Source of the DNA: Microbacterium sp. VKM Ac-2923
Lineage (GTDB): Bacteria > Actinomycetota > Actinomycetes > Actinomycetales > Microbacteriaceae
Direction: 5' to 3'
Assembly: GCF_022815605.1 (NCBI RefSeq)
Contig: NZ_JALGRP010000010.1
Coordinates: forward strand, 1 to 64,000
DNA length: 64,000 nt
Numbering within the stretch: position 1 is the stretch's first letter; every line of letters begins with the position of its first letter. The position numbers were made by a program, and so were the translations under genes. Shown here one piece after another: positions 8,361 to 17,580 of the stretch. The notes beneath the pieces were generated by a model. The model was not told the DNA's origin and ran no database searches. It worked only from the letters and a program-made list of their open reading frames with translations.

Positions 8361-9416
8361 CTAGACGAAGCGGCGACGCTCGGTGGCGTCCTGCACTTCA
8401 CCGACGAGTTCTTCGATGACGTCCTCGAGGAACAGCACCGCCTTGACGTCGCCGCTCTCATCACGCACCTGTGCGAGGTGACGCCCCGAACGACGCATGA
8501 GCGCGAGCGCATCTTCGAGGTCCGTCGTCTCGAGCACCGACACCATGTGGTGGATGCGTTTTCCGGGAATGGGTCGAAGCATGTCGGCGTCCGCCCCCTC
8601 GGCCGCCCGCAGCACGTCCTTCAGGTGCACGTATCCCGTCGGGATCCCGCCCGGGTCGACGATCACGTACCGCGAGTACCCGTGCTGCGCGACCGCCCTC
8701 TCGATCTCAGCCGGGGTCGTCGTCTCGGGAAGGGTCACGAGCTCGCCCATCGGCACCGCGATGTCGGCGGCCTTCTTCTCGGTGAACTCCACAACGGCGG
8801 TCACGGTCCCCGACGTGTCGTCGAGCACCCCCTCGCGACGCGACTGCGTCACGATCGTGGCGACCTCGTCGAGCGTGTAGGTCGAGGCGGCCTCGTCCTT
8901 CGGCTCGACGCGGAACAGCCGCAGCACGTGATTCGCGGTCCAGTTCAGCGCCACGATGATCGGGTAGAACGCCTTCGACACCGCCACGAGCGGCGGCGCG
9001 AGCATGAGCACCGCGCGATCCGGCAGCGAGAACGCGAGGTTCTTCGGCACCATCTCGCCGAAGACGACGTGCAGGTACGACACGATCAGCAGCGCGACGA
9101 TGAACGAGACGATGTCGACCGCCGCCTCCGGCATCCCGGTGAGCCCGAGCGGGCCCGCCAGCAGATGGTGGATGGCCGGCTCCGACACGTTCAGGATCAG
9201 CAGGGAGCAGATCGTGATGCCGAGCTGACACGTCGCCAGCATCAGGGTGGCGTGCTCCATGGCGTACAGCGCGGTCTTGGCCGCGCGCGAGCCCCGGTCG
9301 GCGTGCGGCTCGATCTGCGATCGGCGCGCCGAGATGACGGCGAACTCCGCGCCGACGAAGAAGGCGTTGGCGGCCAGCAGCACCACCAGCCATGCGATTC
9401 CCGCCCAGTCGCTCAC
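8361..9416 (-). CDS. CorC/HlyC-like DUF21-CBS membrane protein (short)
   Basis: A 351-aa hemolysin-family (CNNM/CorC) protein. The N-terminal DUF21 membrane domain has about four helices (residues 1-140), with FVGAEFAVISARRSQIE and VVFGEMVPKNLAFSLP as markers. A CBS pair follows (about 200-340; ADIAVPMGELVTLP, SRYVIVDPGGIPTGYVHLKDVL, VLFLEDVIEELVGEV). The extra C-terminal transporter-associated domain of full-length relatives is missing. Family members are implicated in Mg2+ or other cation efflux. Its ATG overlaps the stop of the next CorC-like gene by 4 nt, so the two are [15 protein letters not shown] coupled. Confidence 0.87.
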   Translation of the reverse strand: MSDWAGIAWLVVLLAANAFFVGAEFAVISARRSQIEPHADRGSRAAKTALYAMEHATLMLATCQLGITICSLLILNVSEPAIHHLLAGPLGLTGMPEAAVDIVSFIVALLIVSYLHVVFGEMVPKNLAFSLPDRAVLMLAPPLVAVSKAFYPIIVALNWTANHVLRLFRVEPKDEAASTYTLDEVATIVTQSRREGVLDDTSGTVTAVVEFTEKKAADIAVPMGELVTLPETTTPAEIERAVAQHGYSRYVIVDPGGIPTGYVHLKDVLRAAEGADADMLRPIPGKRIHHMVSVLETTDLEDALALMRRSGRHLAQVRDESGDVKAVLFLEDVIEELVGEVQDATERRRFV

Positions 9417-10753
9417 TGGTCGCCTCCCTTCGCCGCACGGACGAGGTCGCCGACGTTCTGCTCCTCGACGGTCGGAGTGAACTGCACCCGGTCGACGCGG
9501 CGGCCGTCCATGCGCTGAACGGCGAGCACGCCGTCGTCGAGGGTGACGGTGTCGCCCACGACGGGGATGCGCTCGAGCGCCGCCATGATGAACCCGCCCA
9601 CGGTGTCGTAGACCTCTCCCTCGGGCACGCGGATGCCCGCCCGGTCGAGCACTTCATCGGGTCGGAGATCGCCGGGGAAGGTCACGGATGCCGCGGAGCG
9701 CACGACGCCGGCGCGCGAGCGGTCGTGCTCGTCGAGCACCTCGCCGACGATCTCCTCGACGAGATCTTCGAGCGTGACCACTCCCGCGGTGCCGCCGTAC
9801 TCGTCAACGACGATCGCCATCTGATAGCCGCGCGAGCGCAGTTCGGACACGAGCGTGTCGAGGTGCACGGTCTCGGGGACGCGCAGCGGCTCGGTGGACA
9901 GCGCCGCGACCGGAACCTCGCCGCGCCTCTCGCGGGGGACGCCGATCGCCGCCTTGAGGTGCACGACGCCGATGATGTCGTCCATCGAGTCGCCATAGAC
10001 CGGGAAGCGGCTGTGCCCGGTGCGACGCGCGAGCTGCACGACGTCGTCGGCGGGGTCGCCCGCGGCGAGCGCGTGCACGCTCGGGCGCGGGGTCATGACG
10101 TCGGCGGCGCTCAGGCGCGCGAAGGTGAGGCTGCGGTTCAACAGCGACGCCGTGTCCTTCTCGAGCATCCCGGCGCTGGCCGATCTCTTCACGAGGCTCG
10201 ACAGCTCCTCGGCCGACCGGGCACCCGAGAGCTCTTCCTTGGGCTCCACGCCCATTGCGCGGAGCACCCCGTTGGCGCTGCCGTTGAGCACCAGGATGGC
10301 GGGTTTGAACACCGCGGTGAAGGCGATCTGGAAAGGGAGGACGAGCTTGCCCGTCTGCCGAGGGATCGCCAGGGCGAAGTTCTTGGGCACGAGCTCGCCG
10401 AGGATCATGGACAGCACCGTGGCGAAGCCCACGCCGATGACCGCGGCCAGCGACACGATGAGCGCCTCCGGGAGGCCCCACGCCTGGAAGACCGGACGAA
10501 GCAGGTTCGAGATCGCCGGTTCCATCGTGTAACCGGTCAGCAGGGTCGTGAGCGTGATGCCCAGCTGCGCGCTCGACAGGTGCGTCGAGGTGATGCGCAG
10601 CGCATCGATCGTGAGCGACAGTCGCGACTCGCCGGCATCACGGCGTGCCTCGAGGTCAGCGCGGTCGAGATTGACCAGGGCGAATTCGCTCGCGACGAAC
10701 AGCCCGGTTCCCACGGTGAGGAGGAGCCCCACGCCCAGCATGATGAAATCCAT
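9413..10753 (-). CDS. CorC/HlyC-like DUF21-CBS-CorC_HlyC membrane protein
   Basis: A 446-aa full-length hemolysin-family transporter. It has a DUF21 membrane domain ([34 protein letters not shown]), a CBS pair ([53 protein letters not shown]) and a C-terminal CorC_HlyC domain (about residues 350-435). It is the first gene of a two-gene operon with the shorter paralogue. Such pairs may form heteromers in cation homeostasis, which is inference. GGGGGTG lies 7 nt before the ATG. Confidence 0.88.
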   Translation of the reverse strand: MDFIMLGVGLLLTVGTGLFVASEFALVNLDRADLEARRDAGESRLSLTIDALRITSTHLSSAQLGITLTTLLTGYTMEPAISNLLRPVFQAWGLPEALIVSLAAVIGVGFATVLSMILGELVPKNFALAIPRQTGKLVLPFQIAFTAVFKPAILVLNGSANGVLRAMGVEPKEELSGARSAEELSSLVKRSASAGMLEKDTASLLNRSLTFARLSAADVMTPRPSVHALAAGDPADDVVQLARRTGHSRFPVYGDSMDDIIGVVHLKAAIGVPRERRGEVPVAALSTEPLRVPETVHLDTLVSELRSRGYQMAIVVDEYGGTAGVVTLEDLVEEIVGEVLDEHDRSRAGVVRSAASVTFPGDLRPDEVLDRAGIRVPEGEVYDTVGGFIMAALERIPVVGDTVTLDDGVLAVQRMDGRRVDRVQFTPTVEEQNVGDLVRAAKGGDQ

Positions 10754-10909
10754 CAGGCATCACCCCCGCTCGAATGTCCGGCGGAAGGGGGTCGTTGGGG
10801 CCTGGGTCTACAACTGGGAGGGTCGTCCATCGTGCCGACGATTCTATGGCAGCCTCAGCCCACCGGCATCCGGATCCTCCCGCACCCGGTCGGTGGGGAG
10901 GATGGGTGG

Positions 10910-11941
10910 ATGGATGCCACCTCTCCGGTGCGGTCACGCGCCATGGCCGCCGAGTCGGCCGTCGTCCGCCGCTACGTCCGTCGGTACGGACCGGTCGCCT
11001 GGGCTCACGCCGCGACGCCGGGGGTTCCGGGGGCCGGCACCTGGCACTACTGGTGGCATGCGCACCTGCTCCACGTCCTCCGTGACGCGCAGCAGCACCG
11101 GCCGGACCCGCGCCGGGGCCGACTCCTGCGGGCGCTGCATCGCGGCATCACCCTGCGCACGCTGGGCCGCTGGACCACCCCGTTCTACGACGACGTGGCG
11201 TGGATGACGTTGGCGTTGCAGCGGTACGACCTGCATGACCGACGCATCGACCGCCTCACGCGGCGACTCGACGAGGCCGTCGACCCCGCCGTCGGAGCTC
11301 TGCCCTGGGCGGTCGACAGCGCGCTCTACAACGCGCCCGCCAACGGGCCAGCGGCGATCGCTCTGGCGTGGTCCGCTCGCCGGGGGTCGGCGGTCGATCT
11401 CGACGCCTGGGTGGCGACGACCCTCGATGATCCCGCCACGGGGCTGGTGCGCGACGGGATCGAGCACGGTGCCGTCCGACCAGACCTCTGGACGTACAAC
11501 CAGGGCGTCGCGATCGGCTCCGCCCTCGCTCTGGCCGAGGGCGCCCCGGATGCCGACGCCCGGGAGGCCCACGAGGCGCGCGCGGCATCTCTCGTCCACG
11601 CCGTCCGCCGCTGGTGCGAGGCCGACGGAGGTCTCTTCCCCGCCGCCGGGGGCGGGGACGGCGGCCTGTTCGCCGGGATCCTGGCGCGCTACCTGGCGGA
11701 GGCGGCGTTGTGGTTCACCGACGACGCGTCCGACGACGTTCGCCGGGCGGTGTCCCATGCCGCGCGCGATCTCGTCCGCGGCAACGCCGACGCCCTGTGG
11801 AGCGGACGCCGCGCCGGGCTCTTCCCGGCCGACCCGCGGCGCCCGGCCCGCGCGGCCGGCGACGACCTCGACCTGTCCGTCCAACTGGGCGCGTGGATCA
11901 CGCTCGAGGCGGCCGTCGACGTGGACACGCTCACCAGCTGA
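10910..11941 (+). CDS. GH76-like protein (alpha-1,6-mannanase fold)
   Basis: A 343-aa protein resembling glycoside hydrolase family 76, an (alpha/alpha)6 barrel acting on alpha-1,6-mannans. Recognisable pieces are GTWHYWWHAHLLHVL, FYDDVAWMTLAL with Asp94-Asp95, WAVDSALYNAPANGPAAI, and LWTYNQGVAIGSALAL. No signal peptide is visible, so it may be cytoplasmic, unlike secreted mannanases. Whether the usual catalytic Asp pair is intact cannot be settled by eye. Start ATG 10910 has GGGGAGGA 7 nt upstream. The 3' end overlaps convergent guaB1 by 11 nt. Confidence 0.72.
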   Translation: MDATSPVRSRAMAAESAVVRRYVRRYGPVAWAHAATPGVPGAGTWHYWWHAHLLHVLRDAQQHRPDPRRGRLLRALHRGITLRTLGRWTTPFYDDVAWMTLALQRYDLHDRRIDRLTRRLDEAVDPAVGALPWAVDSALYNAPANGPAAIALAWSARRGSAVDLDAWVATTLDDPATGLVRDGIEHGAVRPDLWTYNQGVAIGSALALAEGAPDADAREAHEARAASLVHAVRRWCEADGGLFPAAGGGDGGLFAGILARYLAEAALWFTDDASDDVRRAVSHAARDLVRGNADALWSGRRAGLFPADPRRPARAAGDDLDLSVQLGAWITLEAAVDVDTLTS

Positions 11942-13391
11942 CGGGCAGGGCCTTGCCTTCCTCGTAACCGGCAGCCGACTGCAGGCCCACGCGGGCGCGA
12001 TCGTGGAACTCCGCCACCGTCGACGCACCGGCGTACGTGAACGACGAGCGCACACCCGACGTGATCATGTCGAGCAGGTCTTCGAGGCCCGGTCGCTGGG
12101 GGTCGAGGTAGATGCGCGACGACGAGATCCCCTCGGCGAACAGCTCCTTGCGCGCCCGCTCGAACGGATCGAGGCGACCGAACCTGCCCTGCACCGCCTT
12201 GGTGGAGGCCATGCCCCACGACTCCTTGTAGAGCAGACCGGCGTCGTCGGTGCGCAAGCGCCCCGGCGACTCGATGGTGCCCGCGAACCACGACCCGATC
12301 ATGACGGATGCCGCACCGGCGGCGAGAGCCAGAGCAACGTCGCGCGGGTAGCGCACTCCCCCGTCGGCCCACACGTGCGCCCCGACGCTGCGCGCCGCCT
12401 CAGCCGTCTCGAGGACGGCGGAGAACTGGGGGCGACCCACGGCGGTCATCATGCGAGTGGTGCACATCGCCCCCGGTCCCACTCCGACCTTCAGGATCGT
12501 GGCGCCGGCGTCGGTGAGGTCGCGCACACCGTCGGCGGTCACGACATTGCCGGCGGCGAGGGGGATGCCGAGATCGAGCGCGGCGACCTCGCGCAGCGCT
12601 CGGAGCATCTGCGCTTGGTGGCCGTGGGCGGTGTCCACCACCAGCACGTCGACCCCGGCGGCCGCGAGCGCGCGCGCCTTGCCCGCGACGTCGCCGTTGA
12701 TGCCGACCGCCGCGGCCACGATGAGGCGCCCGTCGGCGTCGACTCCGGGGCGGTAGACCGAGTCGCGCAGGGCGCTGCGCGGCGACAGGGTCCCCACCAC
12801 GCGGTCGCCGTCGACGACCGCGACGACATCGACTCCGGTCTCCTCGATCAGCGCGAACACCGCTCGCGGATCGCCGATGCGCGAGACCTCCACCAGCGGC
12901 GTCTCCCCGCGTGTGATGTCGCCGAGCGTGGCATCCAGGAGAGCGCTCGCCAGGCGCGGTGCGGGCACGATGCCGCGGAAACCGGCGAGGTCGACGACGC
13001 CGTCCACACGCGCGTCGGCGACGACGATCCCGCGACCGGGCACCGGCGGAAGCAGCAGACGCGCGTCGGCGACGGTCGCGCTGGGCGGCAGCACGAGCGG
13101 AGCATCCCAGGCGACGGGCTGAGACTTCACCCACGCCACGGCGTCGAGCAGGTCCGGCAGCGCGAGGTCCTGCGGGAGCACGCCCAGACCGCCGCGACGC
13201 GCCAGGGCGGCGGCGAGCCGCGTTCCCGTCACCGAGTTCATGTTCGCCGAGACCAGCGGCAGGGTCGCCCCGCTTCCGTCGGCGGGGGCGAGATCCACAT
13301 CGAGTCGGCTTCTGACCTCGGAATGACGCGGGACGAGGAACACGTCCGAGTAGGTCAGGTCGACATCGGGCTGGGCGCCGGAGAACTCCAT
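11931..13391 (-). CDS. guaB1: GuaB1-type GMP reductase (IMPDH-related, with CBS)
   Basis: A 486-aa member of the IMPDH/GMPR superfamily. It has an N-terminal barrel segment (LTYSDVFLVPRHSEVRSRLD), an inserted CBS pair (about residues 95-220), the flavin/nucleotide barrel (VVDTAHGHQAQML), and the catalytic loop GVGPGAMCTTRMM with its Cys. The actinobacterial GuaB1 subfamily, long called 'IMPDH-related', was shown in mycobacteria to be a GMP reductase, which returns GMP to IMP. Start ATG 13391 has an AGGTGG site upstream. It is divergent from odhA. Assignment to GuaB1 rather than guaB2/guaB3 rests on the start motif, length and overall character. Confidence 0.82.
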   Translation of the reverse strand: MEFSGAQPDVDLTYSDVFLVPRHSEVRSRLDVDLAPADGSGATLPLVSANMNSVTGTRLAAALARRGGLGVLPQDLALPDLLDAVAWVKSQPVAWDAPLVLPPSATVADARLLLPPVPGRGIVVADARVDGVVDLAGFRGIVPAPRLASALLDATLGDITRGETPLVEVSRIGDPRAVFALIEETGVDVVAVVDGDRVVGTLSPRSALRDSVYRPGVDADGRLIVAAAVGINGDVAGKARALAAAGVDVLVVDTAHGHQAQMLRALREVAALDLGIPLAAGNVVTADGVRDLTDAGATILKVGVGPGAMCTTRMMTAVGRPQFSAVLETAEAARSVGAHVWADGGVRYPRDVALALAAGAASVMIGSWFAGTIESPGRLRTDDAGLLYKESWGMASTKAVQGRFGRLDPFERARKELFAEGISSSRIYLDPQRPGLEDLLDMITSGVRSSFTYAGASTVAEFHDRARVGLQSAAGYEEGKALPVSW

Positions 13392-13463
13392 GGCATCCAC
13401 CTCACCACACGATACGAAAGTAAAGGCCTCGTAAAGGCCCCGGCTGCCCCCATGAACCTCGAC

Positions 13464-13469
13464 TAGGCT
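13464..13469 (+). promoter_or_regulatory. candidate -10 of odhA
   Basis: TAGGCT, giving a predicted transcription start near 13476 and an [12 protein letters not shown] leader of about 80 nt. It is unusual in this window for having a leader. No clear -35 box. Confidence 0.4.
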
Positions 13470-13555
13470 GGCTGACGCGCGGGACGCGAGACGTCCGAGA
13501 CGGTGACGTCGGCGCATCCACAGGAATCTTCATCGAGGAAAGCAGGCGATCGACT

Positions 13556-16500
13556 GTGTCGAGCCAGGTGACGGGCGTCGGTACTTCGAGCGAGGGCGAG
13601 TTCGGCGCGAACGAGTGGCTCGTAGACGAGCTCTACGAACAGTTCAAAGTCGACAAGCACTCCGTAGACAAGGCCTGGTGGCCGATCCTGGAGGCGTACC
13701 ACCCGGTCGTCGACGGATCCGCCGCCGCCGCTCCCCCGCCCTCCGCGCCTCCGGCGTCGACGGGCTCCGAGCCCAAGCCCGTGACCGCACCGATCCCGGT
13801 GGTCGGCCAGGCACCGGTGGCGCGCACCACGACCAAGCCCGCGGCCCCGCAGCCCATTCCGGCGCAGGCGCCGAACGTCGTTCCCTCGACCGGCTCCGAG
13901 AGCACCGAAGAAGACCGTGTGACGGTCCTCAAGGGGATGCCGAAGGCTCTGGCATCTAATATGGACGACTCGCTGACGGTGCCGACCGCCACGAGCGTGC
14001 GCACGATCCCGGCCAAGCTGATGATCGACAACCGCATCGTCATCAACAACCACATGTCGCGCACGCGCGGCGGCAAAGTGAGCTTCACGCACCTCATCGG
14101 GTGGGCGCTGATCCAGGCGCTCAAGGAGTTCCCGAGCCAGAACGTCTTCTACGCCGAGATCGACGGCAAGCCGTCGGTGGTCGCTCCCGCCCACGTCAAC
14201 CTCGGCATCGCGATCGACATGCCCAAGCCCGACGGTTCGCGCGCCCTGCTGGTTCCGAGCGTCAAGCGTGCCGACACGCTCACGTTCGGGGAATTCCTCG
14301 CTTCGTACGAAGACCTCGTGCGCCGAGCCCGCGGCAACAAGCTCACCCCCGGCGACTTCCAGGGCACCACGGTCTCGCTCACCAACCCGGGCGGCATCGG
14401 GACGGTCCACTCCGTGCCGCGCCTGATGCGCGGCCAGGGTGCCATCATCGGCGCCGGCGCACTTGACTACCCGGCCGAATTTCAGGGCGCGAGCGAGAAG
14501 ACGCTCAACGAGTTGGCGATCGGCAAGACGATCACCCTCACCAGCACCTACGACCACCGCGTCATCCAGGGTGCCGGCTCGGGCGAGTTCCTCAAGAAGG
14601 TGCACGAGCTGCTCATCGGCCAGCGCGGCTTCTACGACGACATCTTCGCGGCGCTGCGCATTCCCTACGCCCCCATCCACTGGGCGGCAGACATCAGCGT
14701 CGACATCTCCGAGCGCATCGACAAGAGCGCCCGCGTCCAGGAACTGATCAACTCCTTCCGCGTGCGTGGCCACCTGATGGCCGACATCGACCCGCTCGAG
14801 TACGTCCAGCGCACGCACCCCGACCTCGAGATCGAGTCGCACGGTCTCACGTTCTGGGACCTCGACCGCGAGTTCGTCACCGGTGGCCTCGGCGCCAAGC
14901 GCGTCGCGAAGCTCCGCGACATCCTCGGCGTGCTGCGCGACTCGTACTGCCGCACCATGGGCGTCGAGTACATGCACATCCAGGACCCCGTGCAGCGCCA
15001 GTGGTTCCAGCGCAACATCGAGGTCAAGTACACCAAGCCCGGCCACGACGAGCAGCTGCGCATCCTGTCGAAGCTCAATCAGGCCGAGGCGTTCGAGACC
15101 TTCCTACAGACGAAGTACGTCGGACAGAAGCGCTTCAGCCTCGAAGGCGGCGAGTCGCTCATTCCGCTCCTCGACCAGATCCTGCAGGGCGCGGCCTCGG
15201 TCGGTCTCGACGGCGCGGCGATCGGCATGGCCCACCGCGGGCGCTTGAACGTCCTCACCAACATCGCGGGAAAGACCTACGGTCACGTCTTCCGCGAGTT
15301 CGAAGGCGCCGTCGCGATCGGCAGCAAGCGCGGCTCCGGCGACGTGAAGTACCACCTCGGCACCGAAGGCACCTTCGTCGGCGACGAGGGTGACGAGCTG
15401 CCGGTGTACCTGGCCGCCAACCCCTCGCACCTCGAGACCGTCGACGGCGTCCTCGAGGGCATCGTCCGCGCGAAGCAGGACCGCAAGCCCATCGGCACGT
15501 TCTCGTGGCTGCCCATCCTCGTGCACGGCGACGCCGCGTTCGCGGGGCAGGGCGTCGTGGTCGAGACCCTGCAGATGTCGCAGCTGCGCGGCTACCGCAC
15601 CGGCGGCACCATCCACGTCGTCGTCAACAACCAGGTCGGATTCACCACCTCGCCGTCCGACGCACGCACCTCGGTCTACGCCACCGACGTCGCCAAAACG
15701 ATCCAGGCACCCATCCTGCACGTGAACGGCGACGACCCCGAGGCCGTCGTCCGCGCCGCCGACCTGGCATTCCAGTACCGCGAGGAGTTCCATCGCGACA
15801 TCGTCATCGATCTGGTCTGCTACCGCCGACGCGGTCACAACGAGGGCGACGACCCCTCGATGACGCAGCCCCTGATGACGAACCTCATCGAGGCGAAGCG
15901 CTCGGTCCGCCGTCTCTACACCGAATCGCTCGTCGGCCGCGGTGACATCACCGAGGACGAGTACGACCAGGCGAAGCAGGACTTCCAGAACCGCCTCGAG
16001 GTCGCCTTCGCCGACACGCACGAAGCCGAGACGGGCACCACGCCGGTCATCGACACCGACGCCGCCGCCGACGAGCCCGTGGTCGGCGAACCCGAGACCA
16101 CCGGCGTCTCGCGAGAGGTCGTGCAGCACATCGGCGACGCATTCGTGAACAAGCCCGACGGCTTCACGGTGCACACCAAGCTGCAGCAGCTGCTCGACAA
16201 GCGACTCGACATGAGCCGCAATGGCAGCATCGACTGGGCCTTCGGCGAGCTTCTCGCCTTCGGATCCGTGCTGATGGAGGGCACCCCGGTGCGCCTCGCG
16301 GGGCAGGACGCGCGACGGGGCACCTTCGTCCAGCGCCACTCCGTCCTCCACGACCGCAAGAACGGTCAGGAATGGTTGCCGCTGGCCAACCTCAGCGAGA
16401 ACCAGGGGCGCTTCTGGGTCTACGACTCGCTGCTGAGCGAGTACGCCGCCATGGCGTTCGAGTACGGCTACTCGGTGGAACGCTCCGATGCTCTCGTGCT

Positions 16501-17251
16501 CTGGGAGGCGCAGTTCGGTGATTTCGCCAACGGCGCCCAGTCGGTCATCGACGAGTTCATCTCCTCGGCTGACCAGAAGTGGGCGCAACAGTCGAGCGTC
16601 GTGCTGCTGCTCCCCCACGGCTATGAGGGTCAGGGCCCCGACCACTCGTCGGCCCGCATCGAGCGCTACCTGCAGATGTGCGCGCAAGACAACATGATCG
16701 TCGCGCGTCCGTCGACCCCCGCGTCGTACTTCCACCTGCTCCGTCGTCAGGCGTACCAGCGCCCGCGTCGTCCGCTCGTGGTCTTCACGCCCAAGGCGAT
16801 GTTGCGCCTTCGCGGAGCGACCAGCCCCGTCGACGACTTCCTCGAGGGTCGGTTCGAGCCCGTGCTCGACGACGACCGCGGCATCGACCGCGGCGCCGTG
16901 AAGCGCGTGCTGCTCCACGCCGGCAAGATCCACTGGGATCTCCGGGCCGAGCTCGACAAGAACCCGAACCCCGAGATCGCCCTCGTGCGCCTCGAGCAGT
17001 ACTACCCGGCGCCGATCGAAGACCTCACCCGCGTTCTCGAGCAGTACCCCGGGGCCGAGCTGGTGTGGGTGCAGGACGAGCCCGAGAACCAGGGCGCGTG
17101 GCCGTTCATCGCTCTCGAGGTCGCCGATCAGCTCGGTGGTCGCCCGGTCCGCCGCATCTCGCGCGCCGCCGCTGCCTCGACGGCGACAGGGTCGCCGAAG
17201 GTGCACGCCAACGAGCACGCCGCGATCATGAAGGAAGCGCTCGCGCGCTGA
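13556..17251 (+). CDS. odhA: 2-oxoglutarate dehydrogenase E1 with fused E2 catalytic domain
   Basis: A 1231-aa actinobacterial OdhA/KGD. An N-terminal helix and Ala/Pro linker (1-120) is followed by an E2 succinyltransferase catalytic domain (about 125-355, with YDHRVIQGAGSGEF near 332) and the E1o domain with thiamine diphosphate and substrate motifs (MAHRGRLNVL near 559, HGDAAFAGQG near 656, HGYEGQGPDHSSAR near 1020). No lipoyl domain is present, so lipoyl groups must come in trans from the shared AceF-type E2, as in Corynebacterium and Mycobacterium. It acts in the TCA cycle. Start is GTG 13556 with GAGGAAAG upstream. It contains only one GGATGCC in 3.7 kb, consistent with stringent codon selection. 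Confidence 0.96.
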   Translation: MSSQVTGVGTSSEGEFGANEWLVDELYEQFKVDKHSVDKAWWPILEAYHPVVDGSAAAAPPPSAPPASTGSEPKPVTAPIPVVGQAPVARTTTKPAAPQPIPAQAPNVVPSTGSESTEEDRVTVLKGMPKALASNMDDSLTVPTATSVRTIPAKLMIDNRIVINNHMSRTRGGKVSFTHLIGWALIQALKEFPSQNVFYAEIDGKPSVVAPAHVNLGIAIDMPKPDGSRALLVPSVKRADTLTFGEFLASYEDLVRRARGNKLTPGDFQGTTVSLTNPGGIGTVHSVPRLMRGQGAIIGAGALDYPAEFQGASEKTLNELAIGKTITLTSTYDHRVIQGAGSGEFLKKVHELLIGQRGFYDDIFAALRIPYAPIHWAADISVDISERIDKSARVQELINSFRVRGHLMADIDPLEYVQRTHPDLEIESHGLTFWDLDREFVTGGLGAKRVAKLRDILGVLRDSYCRTMGVEYMHIQDPVQRQWFQRNIEVKYTKPGHDEQLRILSKLNQAEAFETFLQTKYVGQKRFSLEGGESLIPLLDQILQGAASVGLDGAAIGMAHRGRLNVLTNIAGKTYGHVFREFEGAVAIGSKRGSGDVKYHLGTEGTFVGDEGDELPVYLAANPSHLETVDGVLEGIVRAKQDRKPIGTFSWLPILVHGDAAFAGQGVVVETLQMSQLRGYRTGGTIHVVVNNQVGFTTSPSDARTSVYATDVAKTIQAPILHVNGDDPEAVVRAADLAFQYREEFHRDIVIDLVCYRRRGHNEGDDPSMTQPLMTNLIEAKRSVRRLYTESLVGRGDITEDEYDQAKQDFQNRLEVAFADTHEAETGTTPVIDTDAAADEPVVGEPETTGVSREVVQHIGDAFVNKPDGFTVHTKLQQLLDKRLDMSRNGSIDWAFGELLAFGSVLMEGTPVRLAGQDARRGTFVQRHSVLHDRKNGQEWLPLANLSENQGRFWVYDSLLSEYAAMAFEYGYSVERSDALVLWEAQFGDFANGAQSVIDEFISSADQKWAQQSSVVLLLPHGYEGQGPDHSSARIERYLQMCAQDNMIVARPSTPASYFHLLRRQAYQRPRRPLVVFTPKAMLRLRGATSPVDDFLEGRFEPVLDDDRGIDRGAVKRVLLHAGKIHWDLRAELDKNPNPEIALVRLEQYYPAPIEDLTRVLEQYPGAELVWVQDEPENQGAWPFIALEVADQLGGRPVRRISRAAAASTATGSPKVHANEHAAIMKEALAR

Positions 17252-17260
17252 TCCTCATGA

Positions 17261-17296
17261 GAAGGGCCCGGCCGAGTTCGCTCGACCGGGCCCTTC
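17261..17296 (+). terminator. odhA terminator
   Basis: 16-bp stem with one mismatch (GAAGGGCCCGG... / ...CCGGGCCCTTC) and a TTCG loop, 9 nt after the odhA stop. Confidence 0.75.
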
Positions 17297-17390
17297 CGCG
17301 ATGGTGGCGCACCTCTGCTGCCCGCGCACTCGTCGTGAGTGGTGTCGACGCGGCGGCTCCCGACGACGGGACCTTCCTGCGGCAAACCCG

Positions 17391-17580
17391 GGATGCCCGC
17401 GCAGCGAGAAGTCGCTCGCAGCCTCGCGGGACGTCGGCGTCTCCGACCTTTCGCAGATGCCGACGCAGCAGCACGCTCGTCAGATCTTTCTCACGATGCC
17501 GGGGAATCGGCACGCTCGTTCGGCGCCTCGCAGGATGCCGACGCAGCGGCACGTTCCTCGGTCGGGGTGTCAGGATGCCG
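17391..17580. repeat. 39-bp-phased GATGCCG repeat array
   Basis: The GATGCCG core recurs at 17456, 17495, 17534 and 17574, giving spacings of 39, 39 and 40 bp. Shared flanking bits are ACGCAGCRGCACG and GCACGYTC. A weaker related copy starts near 17391. The last unit runs into the stop codon end of the neighbouring hydrolase gene. The units are too diverged for a CRISPR. Confidence 0.7.

Noticed and set aside
8086..8364. 92-aa plus-strand gene after the OYE gene
   Set aside because: Overlaps two terminator hairpins and ends in the convergent gene; no ribosome site or family resemblance.
13463..15046. 527-aa antisense frame over odhA
   Set aside because: No family motif; odhA is conserved along the whole length.
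17391..17580. CRISPR array
   Set aside because: The repeats are strongly diverged, with only a 7-bp invariant core, no constant repeat/unique spacer pattern and no cas genes nearby.
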